From G963668345 sp965226215 (GTDB lineage Bacteria > Acidobacteriota > Terriglobia > Bryobacterales > UBA6623): 64,000 nt of DNA. Both the position numbers and the translations under genes were made by a program. Shown here piece after piece: positions 53,299-61,915 of this stretch (the first letter of the stretch is position 1; each line of letters opens with the position of its first letter). Location of the stretch: assembly GCA_965226215.1 (NCBI GenBank), contig CBDDCH010000002.1:2790001-2854000 (forward strand), written 5' to 3'. The notes below the pieces were generated by a model. That model did no database searches, was not told the DNA's origin, and saw only the letters and a list, made by a program, of their open reading frames with translations.

Positions 53299-53655
53299 CT
53301 ATTTTTTCGACCGAATAAACGCAATGAGCCGGTCGATTTGCTCGTCGGTCAGCTTGCTGACAAAAGCCGGCATCACGTCGCCGCCAAACTGTATCTTGAT
53401 GCGGACGTAGGGTTCACTGGGCTTGCCACCGGAAAACGGCAGCTTTTCGTTTTGAAAAAGCCGGAATAAGCTGGGCCCGAGTTTGTTGGTTTCCGGCTTG
53501 TTGATTTCGTGGCAGACGGAGCAATTCTCGAGGTAGAGATAACGGCCCATCCGGAGCGGCTTTTCCCAGGGAGGCGGCTTTTTTTTCGCGGCGCTGCCCA
53601 CAGCCGTCAGGGCGAGCAGGCAGACGAAGCAAAGCGCGAATCGTTTCGTGATCAT
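53299..53655 (-). CDS. Monohaem cytochrome c, ActE-like subunit
   Basis: A 118-residue exported cytochrome: signal peptide (KRFALCFVCLLALTAVGSA), haem site CSVCH (45-49) and a distal Met in GDVMPAFVSKL. It is the last gene of the alternative complex III cluster and overlaps the ActD-like gene by four bases, so it is probably the ActE subunit, passing electrons from the complex to an oxidase or soluble carrier. The lysine-rich KKKPPPW after the signal is unremarkable. Confidence 0.88.
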   Translation of the reverse strand: MITKRFALCFVCLLALTAVGSAAKKKPPPWEKPLRMGRYLYLENCSVCHEINKPETNKLGPSLFRLFQNEKLPFSGGKPSEPYVRIKIQFGGDVMPAFVSKLTDEQIDRLIAFIRSKK

Positions 53656-54158
53656 GAGGACTCCGCCATCTCTCCTACGGAGACGGCGCCCGAGGCACGC
53701 AGCAAGTCATCAGCCCGCCCGGCAAGGTCGTCCGGGCAGTGGAGACGGAGCGCGATCGAGTTGCCTGGCGGTCGCGGGGTAGGGACTCGCTTCCAAAAAT
53801 AAAGCAATCCCCCTTCCCATAAGAATGTAAGAACCGTCGCCACGACAGCTCCCGCCATGGTGAATTCGAACGTGACCACACCGGTTGCCCAGGCTGAGGT
53901 CAAAGGCATGCCTCCGGTGACAAGCGGGTAGTCGAGCTGCGTGTAATACATGAAGGCCGTCGTCAGGCTCCCTCCCAGCAGGGCCCCGAGGACGGCGACG
54001 AGCGACATGCGGCTGGGCCGGTCGAGCACGCCGGGCTCGAGATCGACGGGCTTCGCCGAAAGCAGTTCAATCTGATCGCTCGACAAGCCCATCGCGCGGA
54101 GAGCCCGCACGGCGTCGGCGACCGCTTTGCTGTCGGTGAACTCAGCGTTCAGGTACAT
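53652..54158 (-). CDS. ActD-like membrane subunit (DUF3341)
   Basis: A 168-residue protein with an N-terminal cytoplasmic part (MYLNAEFTDSKAVADAVRAL) and two membrane helices (about 60-82 and 103-125, with GVVTFEFTMAGAVVATVLTF), the DUF3341/ActD layout. ActD is a two-helix subunit of alternative complex III. It starts within actC (17-bp overlap), supporting ATG 54158 over ATG 54200. Confidence 0.88.
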   Translation of the reverse strand: MYLNAEFTDSKAVADAVRALRAMGLSSDQIELLSAKPVDLEPGVLDRPSRMSLVAVLGALLGGSLTTAFMYYTQLDYPLVTGGMPLTSAWATGVVTFEFTMAGAVVATVLTFLWEGGLLYFWKRVPTPRPPGNSIALRLHCPDDLAGRADDLLRASGAVSVGEMAESS

Positions 54159-55458
54159 CGTCGTATTCCCAGATAGCAATAATCGGAAACAGCTTGACAA
54201 AGATCAAATAAAGCAGACCCATCGCGGCGAACGTTCCCACCGTGATCGAAACCTCGACCCAACTGGGAGCATAGCTTCCCCACGCCGCCGGGAGCGCGGG
54301 TTTCGAGAGGGTGGGAACGATAATCAGGAAGCGCTCCAGCCACATCCCGATCAAGATCGTGACGCTGCAGATGGAAATCGTTGCGATGTTGCGCAGTCTT
54401 CGAATACCCAGCAGTATGAACGGAATCACGAAGTTGCAGGTGACCATGCCCCAGAAAAGTACCGCGTAGGGGCCGTAGACCTTGCTGTTGAAGACGGCCA
54501 TTTCCAACGGCTCGTTGCCGTACCACGTGGTCAGGTACTCCGCGACCGTGAAGTACAACCAGACCAGGCACATGAGTAAGAGCAGTTTCGCAAGATTGTT
54601 GAAGTGCAGCGGCCGTAAATACTTTTCCAAATGCAGGAAGCGGCGAAGTGCCGCCATCACCAAGACCAAAGCGGCGATGCCGCTGAAGATCGCTCCGGCA
54701 ACGAAGTAAGGGGCGAAGACCGTGCTATGCCACATCGGCGCGATGGACATGGCGAAGTCGAATGCGACGACCGAGTGGACGGACACCGCGATGGCGAGAA
54801 CCATACCGGCCATCAATTTCATGGCTCGCTCGAGGGCATGCCATTGGCGGTCCGTCCCCGACCAGTTGAGCGACAGTATTCGGTAGACCGTACTTCTCAG
54901 GCCCGTGTTTCGATCGGCCATGTCCGCTAGGTCGGGGATCAGGGGCAGGTAAAGGTAAAGAACACTACCGGTCATGTAGGTGAAAATGGCTGTCATGTCC
55001 CACACGAGCGGCGAGCGAAAGTTAGGCCATAGCAGCCGCTCATTGGGATAAGGAATGAGCCAATAAAACAGCCAGACCCTTCCCAAGTGGATGAGCGGGA
55101 ACAGACCGCCGATCATCAGCGCGAAGACCGTGATGGCTTCGGCGGCGCGCGTGACCGGCTTGCGCCAGCCGGCGTTGGTCAGGCGCAAGATCGCCGAGAT
55201 CAGCGTGCCGGCGTGCGAGATGCCGATCCAGAACACGAAGTTGGTGATGTAGAAGCCCCAGAAGACCGGGCGGCGGATGCCGGCCACGCCGATGCCGTTA
55301 ACGATCTGGTAACCCCAAGCGAAAAGAGCCCAGGCAACGACAGCAGCGAAGAACACGACGGCTGCGACGTAGGTCGCGCTGATGCCGCGCAGGGGTCGCA
55401 GCAGGTCCTCGCGCACCCGGTCGTGGGAGAGGTCCATTGTTGTGGCTAGCGTCGCCAT
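54142..55458 (-). CDS. NrfD/PsrC-type quinol-oxidising membrane subunit (ActC-like)
   Basis: A 438-residue protein with about ten membrane helices (first TYVAAVVFFAAVVAWALFAW) and NrfD motifs (RRPVFWGFYITNFVFWIGIS, GGLFPLIHLGRVWLFYWLIP, HSVVAFDFAMS). In alternative complex III ActC forms the quinol site and proton path. It lies 101 bp behind the iron-sulphur gene and overlaps the ActD gene. Confidence 0.92.
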   Translation of the reverse strand: MATLATTMDLSHDRVREDLLRPLRGISATYVAAVVFFAAVVAWALFAWGYQIVNGIGVAGIRRPVFWGFYITNFVFWIGISHAGTLISAILRLTNAGWRKPVTRAAEAITVFALMIGGLFPLIHLGRVWLFYWLIPYPNERLLWPNFRSPLVWDMTAIFTYMTGSVLYLYLPLIPDLADMADRNTGLRSTVYRILSLNWSGTDRQWHALERAMKLMAGMVLAIAVSVHSVVAFDFAMSIAPMWHSTVFAPYFVAGAIFSGIAALVLVMAALRRFLHLEKYLRPLHFNNLAKLLLLMCLVWLYFTVAEYLTTWYGNEPLEMAVFNSKVYGPYAVLFWGMVTCNFVIPFILLGIRRLRNIATISICSVTILIGMWLERFLIIVPTLSKPALPAAWGSYAPSWVEVSITVGTFAAMGLLYLIFVKLFPIIAIWEYDDVPER

Positions 55459-55559
55459 CGGCTGTCAGTTTCTCGGACTGGTCTCGTGGGGAAGCGAAGG
55501 GCGCGACGTGTCGCGCCCGTACATCGCTGATCGGAAACCGTGTCCCGAAGCGCTCATCG

Positions 55560-56291
55560 CTAGTCGGCCCGCTCCAGATAGAACACCCGCGGTTTCGTTC
55601 CCAGCTCTTCCAGCAGTCGTCTCGATCGGCCGCTTTCGACCGACTTCGATACCTTGCTTTCGCGGTCGTTCAGGTCCCCGAATGCCATGGCCTCGGCCGG
55701 GCAAGACTGCACACAGGCGGGCTGCACATCTCCGTCAGCGACTGGGCGGCCCTCGTGCTTGGCATCGAGCTTTGTCCGCTGGATGCGTTGCACACAGAAG
55801 GTGCACTTCTCCATCACGCCGGCGGGCCGGACGGAAACATCAGGGTTTAGTTGCAGATCGAACGGCTCGGGCCAGACCGGATCGAACCAGTTGAAAAAAC
55901 GCACCGTGTAAGGACAGTTGTTGGCGCAGTAACGCGTCCCCACACAGCGGTTGTAAACCTGCACATTGAGACCTTCGGCATTTTGATACGTCGCGTAGAC
56001 GGGACAGACGGGCTCGCACGGGGCATCGTCACAGTGCTGACAGAGCACGGGACGATACTTTACCTTGATATTCGGGAACTCGCCTTCGTAGTAGCGGTCA
56101 ATTCGGATCCAGTGGTGCGCACGGCCCTGGGCGGCGGATTGTTCGTCGGAGAGCGGCAGATTGTTCTCCGCATGACAGGCAACGACACAGGCTTCGCAGC
56201 CCGTGCAGCGGTCCAAGTCAATCGTCATCGCCCAGCGATGCGGCTGCGGTTCCGTCTGTTCGTCCGGGGTTTTATTTGTTTCAGCGGCCAC
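55560..56291 (-). CDS. Four-cluster iron-sulphur subunit (ActB2-like)
   Basis: A 243-residue ferredoxin-type subunit with four Cys groups: DRCTGCEACVVACHAENN, CQHCDDAPCEPVCPVYAT, CVGTRYCANNCPYTVRFFNW and CTFCVQRIQ with a later ACVQSCPAEAM. This is the B2 half of ActB in alternative complex III, here a gene of its own. No signal peptide is seen, so it may be carried out together with the twin-arginine signal of the B1 subunit. Starts 56 bp after the B1 gene. Confidence 0.9.
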   Translation of the reverse strand: MAAETNKTPDEQTEPQPHRWAMTIDLDRCTGCEACVVACHAENNLPLSDEQSAAQGRAHHWIRIDRYYEGEFPNIKVKYRPVLCQHCDDAPCEPVCPVYATYQNAEGLNVQVYNRCVGTRYCANNCPYTVRFFNWFDPVWPEPFDLQLNPDVSVRPAGVMEKCTFCVQRIQRTKLDAKHEGRPVADGDVQPACVQSCPAEAMAFGDLNDRESKVSKSVESGRSRRLLEELGTKPRVFYLERAD

Positions 56292-56347
56292 GGGGTCTCC
56301 CTTCGTCGGTTCGAATTTTCTTCATCGCGCTTGATCGACTTTTGCGG

Positions 56348-58531
56348 TCATAGCCTTTCCGCGTGAACTTCACGATCGACGGCCGAAAACTGCACCAGGC
56401 CTCGCCTTTGGCCTACTTTTTCGATGCGCACGCGAACATGCCCCAAGGCTGGGACCCCCGTCTGCCGGTCAACAACGCCGGCAACCAATAACAAAGGATT
56501 CGCACCGCGTCCGGAAGCGTAGCGTCCGTAGTGGGCGTGTCCCTGGCCGATGGCCATACTGACGACTCCCGGAATCGCGGCGGGGTTGACGTAGGCCGGC
56601 GCTTCGAGGCTCGCCTCGGGGGAGGTCACTCTCACGATCTGGCCGTTGACCACGTCGAGTGCGGCTGCCGTTTTGGGATCGATCTCAACCGGAAGGCCCC
56701 ACATGGCGCTCGAAGTCGGGTCCGGCAGCTCTTGCAGCCAGGGCAGGTTGGCACCTGATCCCTCGGAAAACTGTAAGGACGGGTAGGCTTGGAACACGAA
56801 AGGGTAGTCAGCATCGGCGTCGTGAGATTCGGGTTCGCTGAGCGCCGCGATCGACTTAAGGGGGGGCGGGCTCGACGCGGCGGCGGCCTCCATCCACCAG
56901 CCTCCCTGCCGTTCGCAGTAGGCGGCGAATTCCTTTTCGCTGCCGAATTCCGAGCTGGCGTTCCCTTTTTCGTAGAGCGCGCCGAACGCCCGCTGCGGGG
57001 TCTCCACTTCGATGGATTTGCCCAGCTTGCCGGCGAGTTGTGCCAATACTTCTTCGGTAGCGCGCGTATCGTAGAGTGGTTGAACAAAAGCGCGTGACCC
57101 CGTTATGGCTGTCATCGGTGCTACGGCCGGGACCAGCGCGGCAGCGGACTCCAGAGCCGAGTGGTCGGGCAAGATCAGGTCGGCATAGGCCGAGCTGTCG
57201 TCCACGAAAGGCGAAAAACTAATCACAGCGGAACACTGGGCGAGCCGCTCGGCGGAGGCCGGAACTTGGTAGGCGGGATTTGCGCCATCCAGCAGGATGA
57301 CCTCCGCCTTGTCGAGACGCTGGAGCAGGTCTTCGTAGCGTGGGCGGCTCTCGTCCCACTCAGGAAGAAGCGGCTCGGAAGGGGCGCGGACACCGCCCTT
57401 TTCGTTGACGTTGCCCAGCAGCAGATTCAAAACGCTGGCCGCTACGACCGACTCCAGAGAATTGGGCCGAACGATAGACGCGCCGGCAACGACCACGGGA
57501 GCAGTCGCTTCAGAAAGTCGGTGAGCGACTTCCCGGATCTGCTTCCAAGGTATTCCCGAAAATTCCGCCGCGCGATCGACGTCGAGGGCCTCGTAGACTT
57601 CTTTGACGGCCGGAGGCAGGGAGCCGGGATCTTTTGCCCAGCCTTCCTTGAGCAGGATGTGGCCCAGGGCGAGAGCCAAAGCTTGCTCCCCGCCGGGTTT
57701 GACCGGCAGCCATTCGTCGGCGCTCCAACCGGTTTGCGAGAGGCGCGATTCGGCATGAACCAAGTGTCCTCGGATGCCCGGGCGTCCTTGTCTCATGTGT
57801 CCGAACCGGCGGGCGTAGAGGACGGGTGAGGCCCAGCCGGCGAGAAAATCGGCGCCGATGCTCAGCGCGAAGGTGGCGTCTTGGATTTCGTAGACCGGTA
57901 GGCCGCGCCAGCCGTAGACGCGCGCCGCGGCCGTGCGCTCGATGGTGAAGTCGGCGACCCCGGTCGTCGAGGCCGGCGGAGCGCCGATCGAATCCAGAAA
58001 GCGCTGTACCGTAGCAGCCCTTGATCCGGCGCCGGGGCGGCCGAGATAGACGATTCCTTGCGGCCCGGCGTCGAGAGCACGAGTAAGAACGTCGGTCGCC
58101 TCCTGCAGCGCTTCGTCCCACGAGATAGCCTCGAATCCGCCCGCGCCTCTCTCGCCCGATCGCTTTTGAGGTCCCCGCAGCCGGTCAGGATGATAGAGCG
58201 ACTGCAGGCCTGCCTGTCCGCGGGCACACAGGCGCCCACCGCTGACGGGGTCCAGCGGGTTGCCTTCAATCTTTTTGATGGCCGCGATGGGTTGGCGGAC
58301 TCTTTCGCCCTCGATCTCGATTTCACGCTCGGCCTCCATGACACGCACGATCGTGCCGCAGCCGGCCGAACACTCCCGGCAGACGCTCGGATGCCACTCT
58401 TCGACGCCGGGAAGGATCTGCTTCTCGGGAACGAGCAAGGGAATCAACTCCTGACCCGGTTTGCCACAGGCTCCGGTCAAGGCCACCCCCGACGTCATTC
58501 CTACTAGCTTGAAAAAGTTCCGTCTTTCCAT
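56348..58531 (-). CDS. Molybdopterin-oxidoreductase-like subunit (ActB1-like) with twin-arginine signal
   Basis: A 727-residue subunit. The N-terminus MERRNFFKLVGMTSGVALTG holds a twin-arginine motif. A four-Cys site is intact (Cys51, 54, 58 and 102: CRECSAGCG and GRLCARGQAG), fit for one [4Fe-4S] cluster, followed by the molybdopterin-oxidoreductase domain (IEGNPLDPVSGG, AISWDEALQEATDVLTRAL) and a dinucleotide-binding C-terminal barrel. In characterised alternative complex III the B1 part has lost cofactor and cluster; this gene keeps the cluster cysteines. The ATG at 58531 is used because the Tat motif follows; the stretch from 58570 is not leader-like. Confidence 0.88.
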   Translation of the reverse strand: MERRNFFKLVGMTSGVALTGACGKPGQELIPLLVPEKQILPGVEEWHPSVCRECSAGCGTIVRVMEAEREIEIEGERVRQPIAAIKKIEGNPLDPVSGGRLCARGQAGLQSLYHPDRLRGPQKRSGERGAGGFEAISWDEALQEATDVLTRALDAGPQGIVYLGRPGAGSRAATVQRFLDSIGAPPASTTGVADFTIERTAAARVYGWRGLPVYEIQDATFALSIGADFLAGWASPVLYARRFGHMRQGRPGIRGHLVHAESRLSQTGWSADEWLPVKPGGEQALALALGHILLKEGWAKDPGSLPPAVKEVYEALDVDRAAEFSGIPWKQIREVAHRLSEATAPVVVAGASIVRPNSLESVVAASVLNLLLGNVNEKGGVRAPSEPLLPEWDESRPRYEDLLQRLDKAEVILLDGANPAYQVPASAERLAQCSAVISFSPFVDDSSAYADLILPDHSALESAAALVPAVAPMTAITGSRAFVQPLYDTRATEEVLAQLAGKLGKSIEVETPQRAFGALYEKGNASSEFGSEKEFAAYCERQGGWWMEAAAASSPPPLKSIAALSEPESHDADADYPFVFQAYPSLQFSEGSGANLPWLQELPDPTSSAMWGLPVEIDPKTAAALDVVNGQIVRVTSPEASLEAPAYVNPAAIPGVVSMAIGQGHAHYGRYASGRGANPLLLVAGVVDRQTGVPALGHVRVRIEKVGQRRGLVQFSAVDREVHAERL

Positions 58532-58548
58532 CAGCGATCGGCTCGTTA

Positions 58549-59034
58549 TCAGTAGTGGCAGGCGATGCAATCTTCGCTAGCTTGCTTCTGGCGATGGCAA
58601 CTCAGGCACGTTCCCATGTTGTGATCCACCTGGGCGGTGACGACGGTCATTCCGCTGACCTCGCCATGACAGGTCGCGCATTCAATACCGGCTCGCACGT
58701 GTGGAGAGTGTCGAAACTTGACATGGGCGCTCTTGTTGAACTCATAGACTCTGACCCAAGGCACTTCCCGTTTTTTTTCCGCGTACTGACGCAGGATTTG
58801 GACTCCCGGGCCGTCGGTGGCAACTTTCTCGTGGCACAGCATGCACTTGCGAACCGAGGGCATGCCCGCCTCCGCGCGGGTGTCGACGCGGCTGTGGCAG
58901 TCAATGCACTCCAGGCCCTTGGCCACGTGCCGGTCGTGAGGAAATTCAATGGGTTGTTGCTGGCCTCGAGACGAGGGTGGACAAATTGCTAGAAAAGCGA
59001 GGGCCGCTAGACCAATGAAACGAATCGCAGGCAT
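58549..59034 (-). CDS. Pentahaem cytochrome c (ActA-like)
   Basis: A 161-residue exported cytochrome: signal peptide MPAIRFIGLAALAFLAICPP, then five haem motifs CIDCH, CMLCH, CATCH, CLSCH and CIACH, matching the five haems of ActA. It passes electrons out of alternative complex III. First gene of the cluster, 17 bp before the B1 gene. ATG 59034 is chosen for the signal peptide; the frame runs open to 59250 without leader character. Confidence 0.92.
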   Translation of the reverse strand: MPAIRFIGLAALAFLAICPPSSRGQQQPIEFPHDRHVAKGLECIDCHSRVDTRAEAGMPSVRKCMLCHEKVATDGPGVQILRQYAEKKREVPWVRVYEFNKSAHVKFRHSPHVRAGIECATCHGEVSGMTVVTAQVDHNMGTCLSCHRQKQASEDCIACHY

Positions 59035-59239
59035 GTCTGACCGTGAACTTCGTCTTTGTAATCCTAATCGCGCTTGGACAGACACAAACTCACGTCGGGG
59101 ACTGCAACAATCGCTTCTTTCTTGCCGTCCGCGGGCTTGCTGCCATACGCAGCCGCAACAGTCGAACAAGCCCGGAGGAAGAAAGCCCTCTATTGTACAA
59201 CGCCGGCAAATCATGGGTAGTTCGGAGGCGATGGAGTGA

Positions 59240-59259
59240 GGGCACGGCATGCCGTGCCC
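59240..59259. repeat. 20-bp perfect palindrome
   Basis: GGGCACGGCATGCCGTGCCC, self-complementary over all 20 bases; followed by CCTAC. Upstream of actA. Related palindromes at 59291-59310 and 48056-48087. Confidence 0.85.
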
Positions 59260-59290
59260 CTACAATTCTAGGCCGCCAACAGTTCGGTAG

Positions 59291-59310
59291 GGGCACAGCA
59301 TGCTGTGCCC
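59291..59310. repeat. 20-bp perfect palindrome
   Basis: GGGCACAGCATGCTGTGCCC, a variant of the palindrome 51 bp before it with compensated changes on both arms. Confidence 0.85.
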
Positions 59311-59355
59311 AACGGCGACCAGAGGTCGCCGCCGCGGGCCGGAGGCCCGCGCCAC
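59304..59355. repeat. 52-bp GC-rich dispersed repeat, copy 2 (family S)
   Basis: Second copy of 47968-48019, differing at four positions; overlaps the palindrome at 59291-59310. Contains GCGACCAGAGGTCGC and GCGGGCCGGAGGCCCGC, both perfect inverted repeats. Confidence 0.85.
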
Positions 59356-59464
59356 CAATGTTTTAACGGAATCGCCGAGGCCGCCGCATGCCGGCGACAT
59401 GCTGTACCCCTACGCTGCGTTGGGGGCGGTGCGAGGCAGAGTGGGCGCCTAACAGCCCGTGGGA

Positions 59465-59485
59465 CCGTGCCAAGCGTTGGCACGG
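59465..59485. repeat. 9-bp-stem hairpin
   Basis: CCGTGCCAA and TTGGCACGG pair perfectly around GCG. It stands about 90 bp before the exported barrel protein; no T-run follows. Confidence 0.6.
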
Positions 59486-59577
59486 CTTCTGATTTGCTCT
59501 ATCCTAAGGATCTTGTCTGGTCAGCGCTCGGGAGAGAATAAGCGGACAAGGTGTTCATCCTGAAAGGAGTGATTCTT

Positions 59578-59988
59578 GTGACACATGGCAAAGCTTGTGC
59601 AACGGCGCTGGCGTTTTTCGTTTGGTGCTCCGTCGCTCTGGGCGGGGAGGTGCGACGTATCGATGGGCCCGGCCCCATGGAGTTGCATGTTCACCTGACG
59701 GCAATAGCCGGCCACGCAAATCAACTGGAGGAAGCTTTCCGCGAGGCCTTTTACCCGGCCATCAGCAAACAGGCAGGGTTTCGACATTCGGACCTTCTGC
59801 GCATGCCTGACAAGGACGGCGAATACGTCTTGACGATTGCTTTCGAGAGTGAAGACCTGCGCGTGCGCTGGGCAAACACGCCGCTTCACAACGAAGTGTG
59901 GCCGAAGTTCTCCGCGCACGCGGTGGAAAGCAAGATGGGTATGGAAATATTTGGGGTAGTTGACGGCAGTAAGCCAAGTACCCGTTGA
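59578..59988 (+). CDS. Exported dimeric alpha/beta-barrel (ABM-like) protein
   Basis: A 136-residue protein with a signal peptide (MTHGKACATALAFFVWCSVALGG) and one ferredoxin-like dimeric barrel domain of the antibiotic-biosynthesis-monooxygenase type (about 35-110; MELHVHLTAIAGHANQLEEA, FYPAISKQAGFRHSDLLRMP, YVLTIAFESEDLRVRW). No catalytic residue can be named. GTG 59578 is preferred to the in-frame ATG 59551 because AAAGGAG stands 8 bp before it and the signal peptide then starts properly. Confidence 0.7.
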   Translation: MTHGKACATALAFFVWCSVALGGEVRRIDGPGPMELHVHLTAIAGHANQLEEAFREAFYPAISKQAGFRHSDLLRMPDKDGEYVLTIAFESEDLRVRWANTPLHNEVWPKFSAHAVESKMGMEIFGVVDGSKPSTR

Positions 59989-60326
59989 CACGCTCACCCC
60001 AGCGTGATCCAAAGTAGCCTTGGTAAAAGTAAACGTTGTGAAAAATCGGGTACAGCCAGCCAATTCGCTTCAGGCTAAGTGCTTTGTTTCTGGGGCTATG
60101 ATAGGGGGCGAATTGGTGGCGGTCCCCATTTTTAGCTCCTACACGACTTTTGCCATGGGCTGATAACCAAGAACAGTGGTTGGCTGGGCCTGCGTGGACG
60201 CAGAGCGGAAGCGACGGCTAGATTTGTTACCCTGATAGTTCGATAGGGATATGAAGGTTGCTCTAGCCGCAGGCAGACTCTGGCCCCCCGAAGCGGCACG
60301 AATCCTACACCCAGACGGAGGATTGA
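59989..60326. other. Intergenic region without recognisable gene
   Basis: A 338-bp gap before thioredoxin. It contains CCAATTCGC near 60059 and GCGAATTGG near 60110 as an inverted pair; no frame or promoter is convincing. Confidence 0.45.
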
Positions 60327-60656
60327 ATGGCCGGACCTGACACGTTGGTCTTTTCCGATGATTCATTCGACAAGGATGTTTTGCAGTCGGATGTTCCTGT
60401 GCTGGTAGATTTTTGGGCTGCTTGGTGCGGACCCTGTCGACAGATGGAACCGGTCGTTGACGAAGTTGCTTCTGAGTTCACCGGTAAGGCGAAAATCGGC
60501 AAGTTGGATGTTGATAGCAACCCGCAAACTCCTACGCGTTACCATGTGCGCGGCATACCGACCCTGCTGGTCTTTAAGAACGGCGCCGTCGTGGACCAGA
60601 TCGTGGGTGCAGTCGGAAAAGAAAAGGTATCTGACTTGTTGAACAGTCACCTGTAA
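60327..60656 (+). CDS. trxA: Thioredoxin
   Basis: A 109-residue thioredoxin with active site WAAWCGPCRQ, the following helix QMEPVVDEVASEF, the cis-Pro motif RGIPTLLVFKNG and C-terminal GAVGKEKVSDLL. It reduces protein disulphides in the cytoplasm. ATG 60327 has GGAGG 7 bp upstream. Length and motif spacing are standard. Confidence 0.95.
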   Translation: MAGPDTLVFSDDSFDKDVLQSDVPVLVDFWAAWCGPCRQMEPVVDEVASEFTGKAKIGKLDVDSNPQTPTRYHVRGIPTLLVFKNGAVVDQIVGAVGKEKVSDLLNSHL

Positions 60657-60860
60657 CCCGCCCTTGGTGTTGTTCCTAGGGATCTAATCCCTATCAAGAC
60701 GAGACTCCCATAACAGTTGGCCTATGTACGACCCGGGGGTGGATCGATCCCTTCCTCTGAGGCGTCTTGGGGACCTGGCGTTCCAGGCTTTTTTTCTCCC
60801 TAATCTCTCTGGTTCGTCAGCAGGGATGGTCGGCGGGCGCCGTGATATCCTGAAATCACT

Positions 60861-61637
60861 GTGGATAGCGGGCATCTTATTGTCGACCTGAACCCTCCGC
60901 TAGCGACCGTCACGCTCAACCGTCCCACGCGCCGCAACGCGCTGTCGCTGGAACTGATGCAGGATCTGGGCACGTCGTTGCGAGATGTCGGCGCCAACAA
61001 AGAGATCTCGGTCATTATTTTGGCCGGGGCAGGCCCGGCCTTCTGTGCAGGCCACGATCTCACGGAAATGCTCGGGCGCGACATGGACAGCTACCGTCAG
61101 GTCTTCGACGTTTGCACGGACCTCATGACGGAAATACAGCGTGTCCCGCAACCGGTCATCGCGCAGGTGGACGGCATGGCCACTGCGGCAGGCTGCCAAC
61201 TGGTGGCCTCCTGTGACCTGGTGATTGCCTCCGACCGGGCTCGGTTTGCGACGCCGGGTGTGCGTATCGGACTGTTTTGCAGTACACCGATGGTGCCTCT
61301 AACCAGAGCCATCGGACGCAAGCGAGCCCTGGAAATGCTGCTCACGGGAGACCCTATTGACGCCAAGACGGCCTGCGAATGGAGCTTGGTCAATCGCGTC
61401 GTGTCGAGTGAGCAGCTCCCTGAGGCTGTCCGGGAGTTAGCCTGCAGAATCGCGCAAGCAAGCCCCTTGGTTGTGCGCATCGGCAAGGAGGCTTTTTACT
61501 CCCAAATTGATCTCGACCAGCCCAAAGCCTATTCCTACGCTAAAGAAGTCATGGTGACAAACGCCATGGCAAGTGATGCGCAGGAGGGCATGAGCGCGTT
61601 CGTAGAAAAACGCAGTCCCACCTGGAAAGGGTGGTAG
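60861..61637 (+). CDS. Enoyl-CoA hydratase/isomerase family protein
   Basis: A 258-residue crotonase-fold protein: NRPTRRNALSLELMQDL, oxyanion-hole regions LAGAGPAFCAGHDLTEM and GMATAAGCQLVASCDLVIAS, then FATPGVRIGLFCSTPMVPLT. The CAGHDL motif and the GLFCSTP segment resemble the ECHDC3-type subgroup, whose reaction is not settled. It could hydrate enoyl-CoA, but the catalytic Glu pair of typical hydratases is not obvious. GTG 60861 is the start. Confidence 0.9.
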   Translation: MDSGHLIVDLNPPLATVTLNRPTRRNALSLELMQDLGTSLRDVGANKEISVIILAGAGPAFCAGHDLTEMLGRDMDSYRQVFDVCTDLMTEIQRVPQPVIAQVDGMATAAGCQLVASCDLVIASDRARFATPGVRIGLFCSTPMVPLTRAIGRKRALEMLLTGDPIDAKTACEWSLVNRVVSSEQLPEAVRELACRIAQASPLVVRIGKEAFYSQIDLDQPKAYSYAKEVMVTNAMASDAQEGMSAFVEKRSPTWKGW

Positions 61638-61915
61638 CTTTTTTCCCCAACACAACCTTGCGTAACAAAGCAGACCACGCCACTGGCAACTCTCGGTGTC
61701 TGTGCCCGTGAGCTGCCCAAAAGAGTTATACATCTACCCCGTTTTTAGTCGTATTACTTCAGTGGTACAGGGAATGCCTGCGCTCAAACCGGTACTGCTT
61801 ACCTATTGCAAATATCACGACCACAGGGCATATAGATAAGTAGGCATAGGGCCAACGCAGATTGATCCGCAAGCTCAGTGGGTCTATCTGCGCGGAAGCC
61901 GGAACTGATCCGCCA

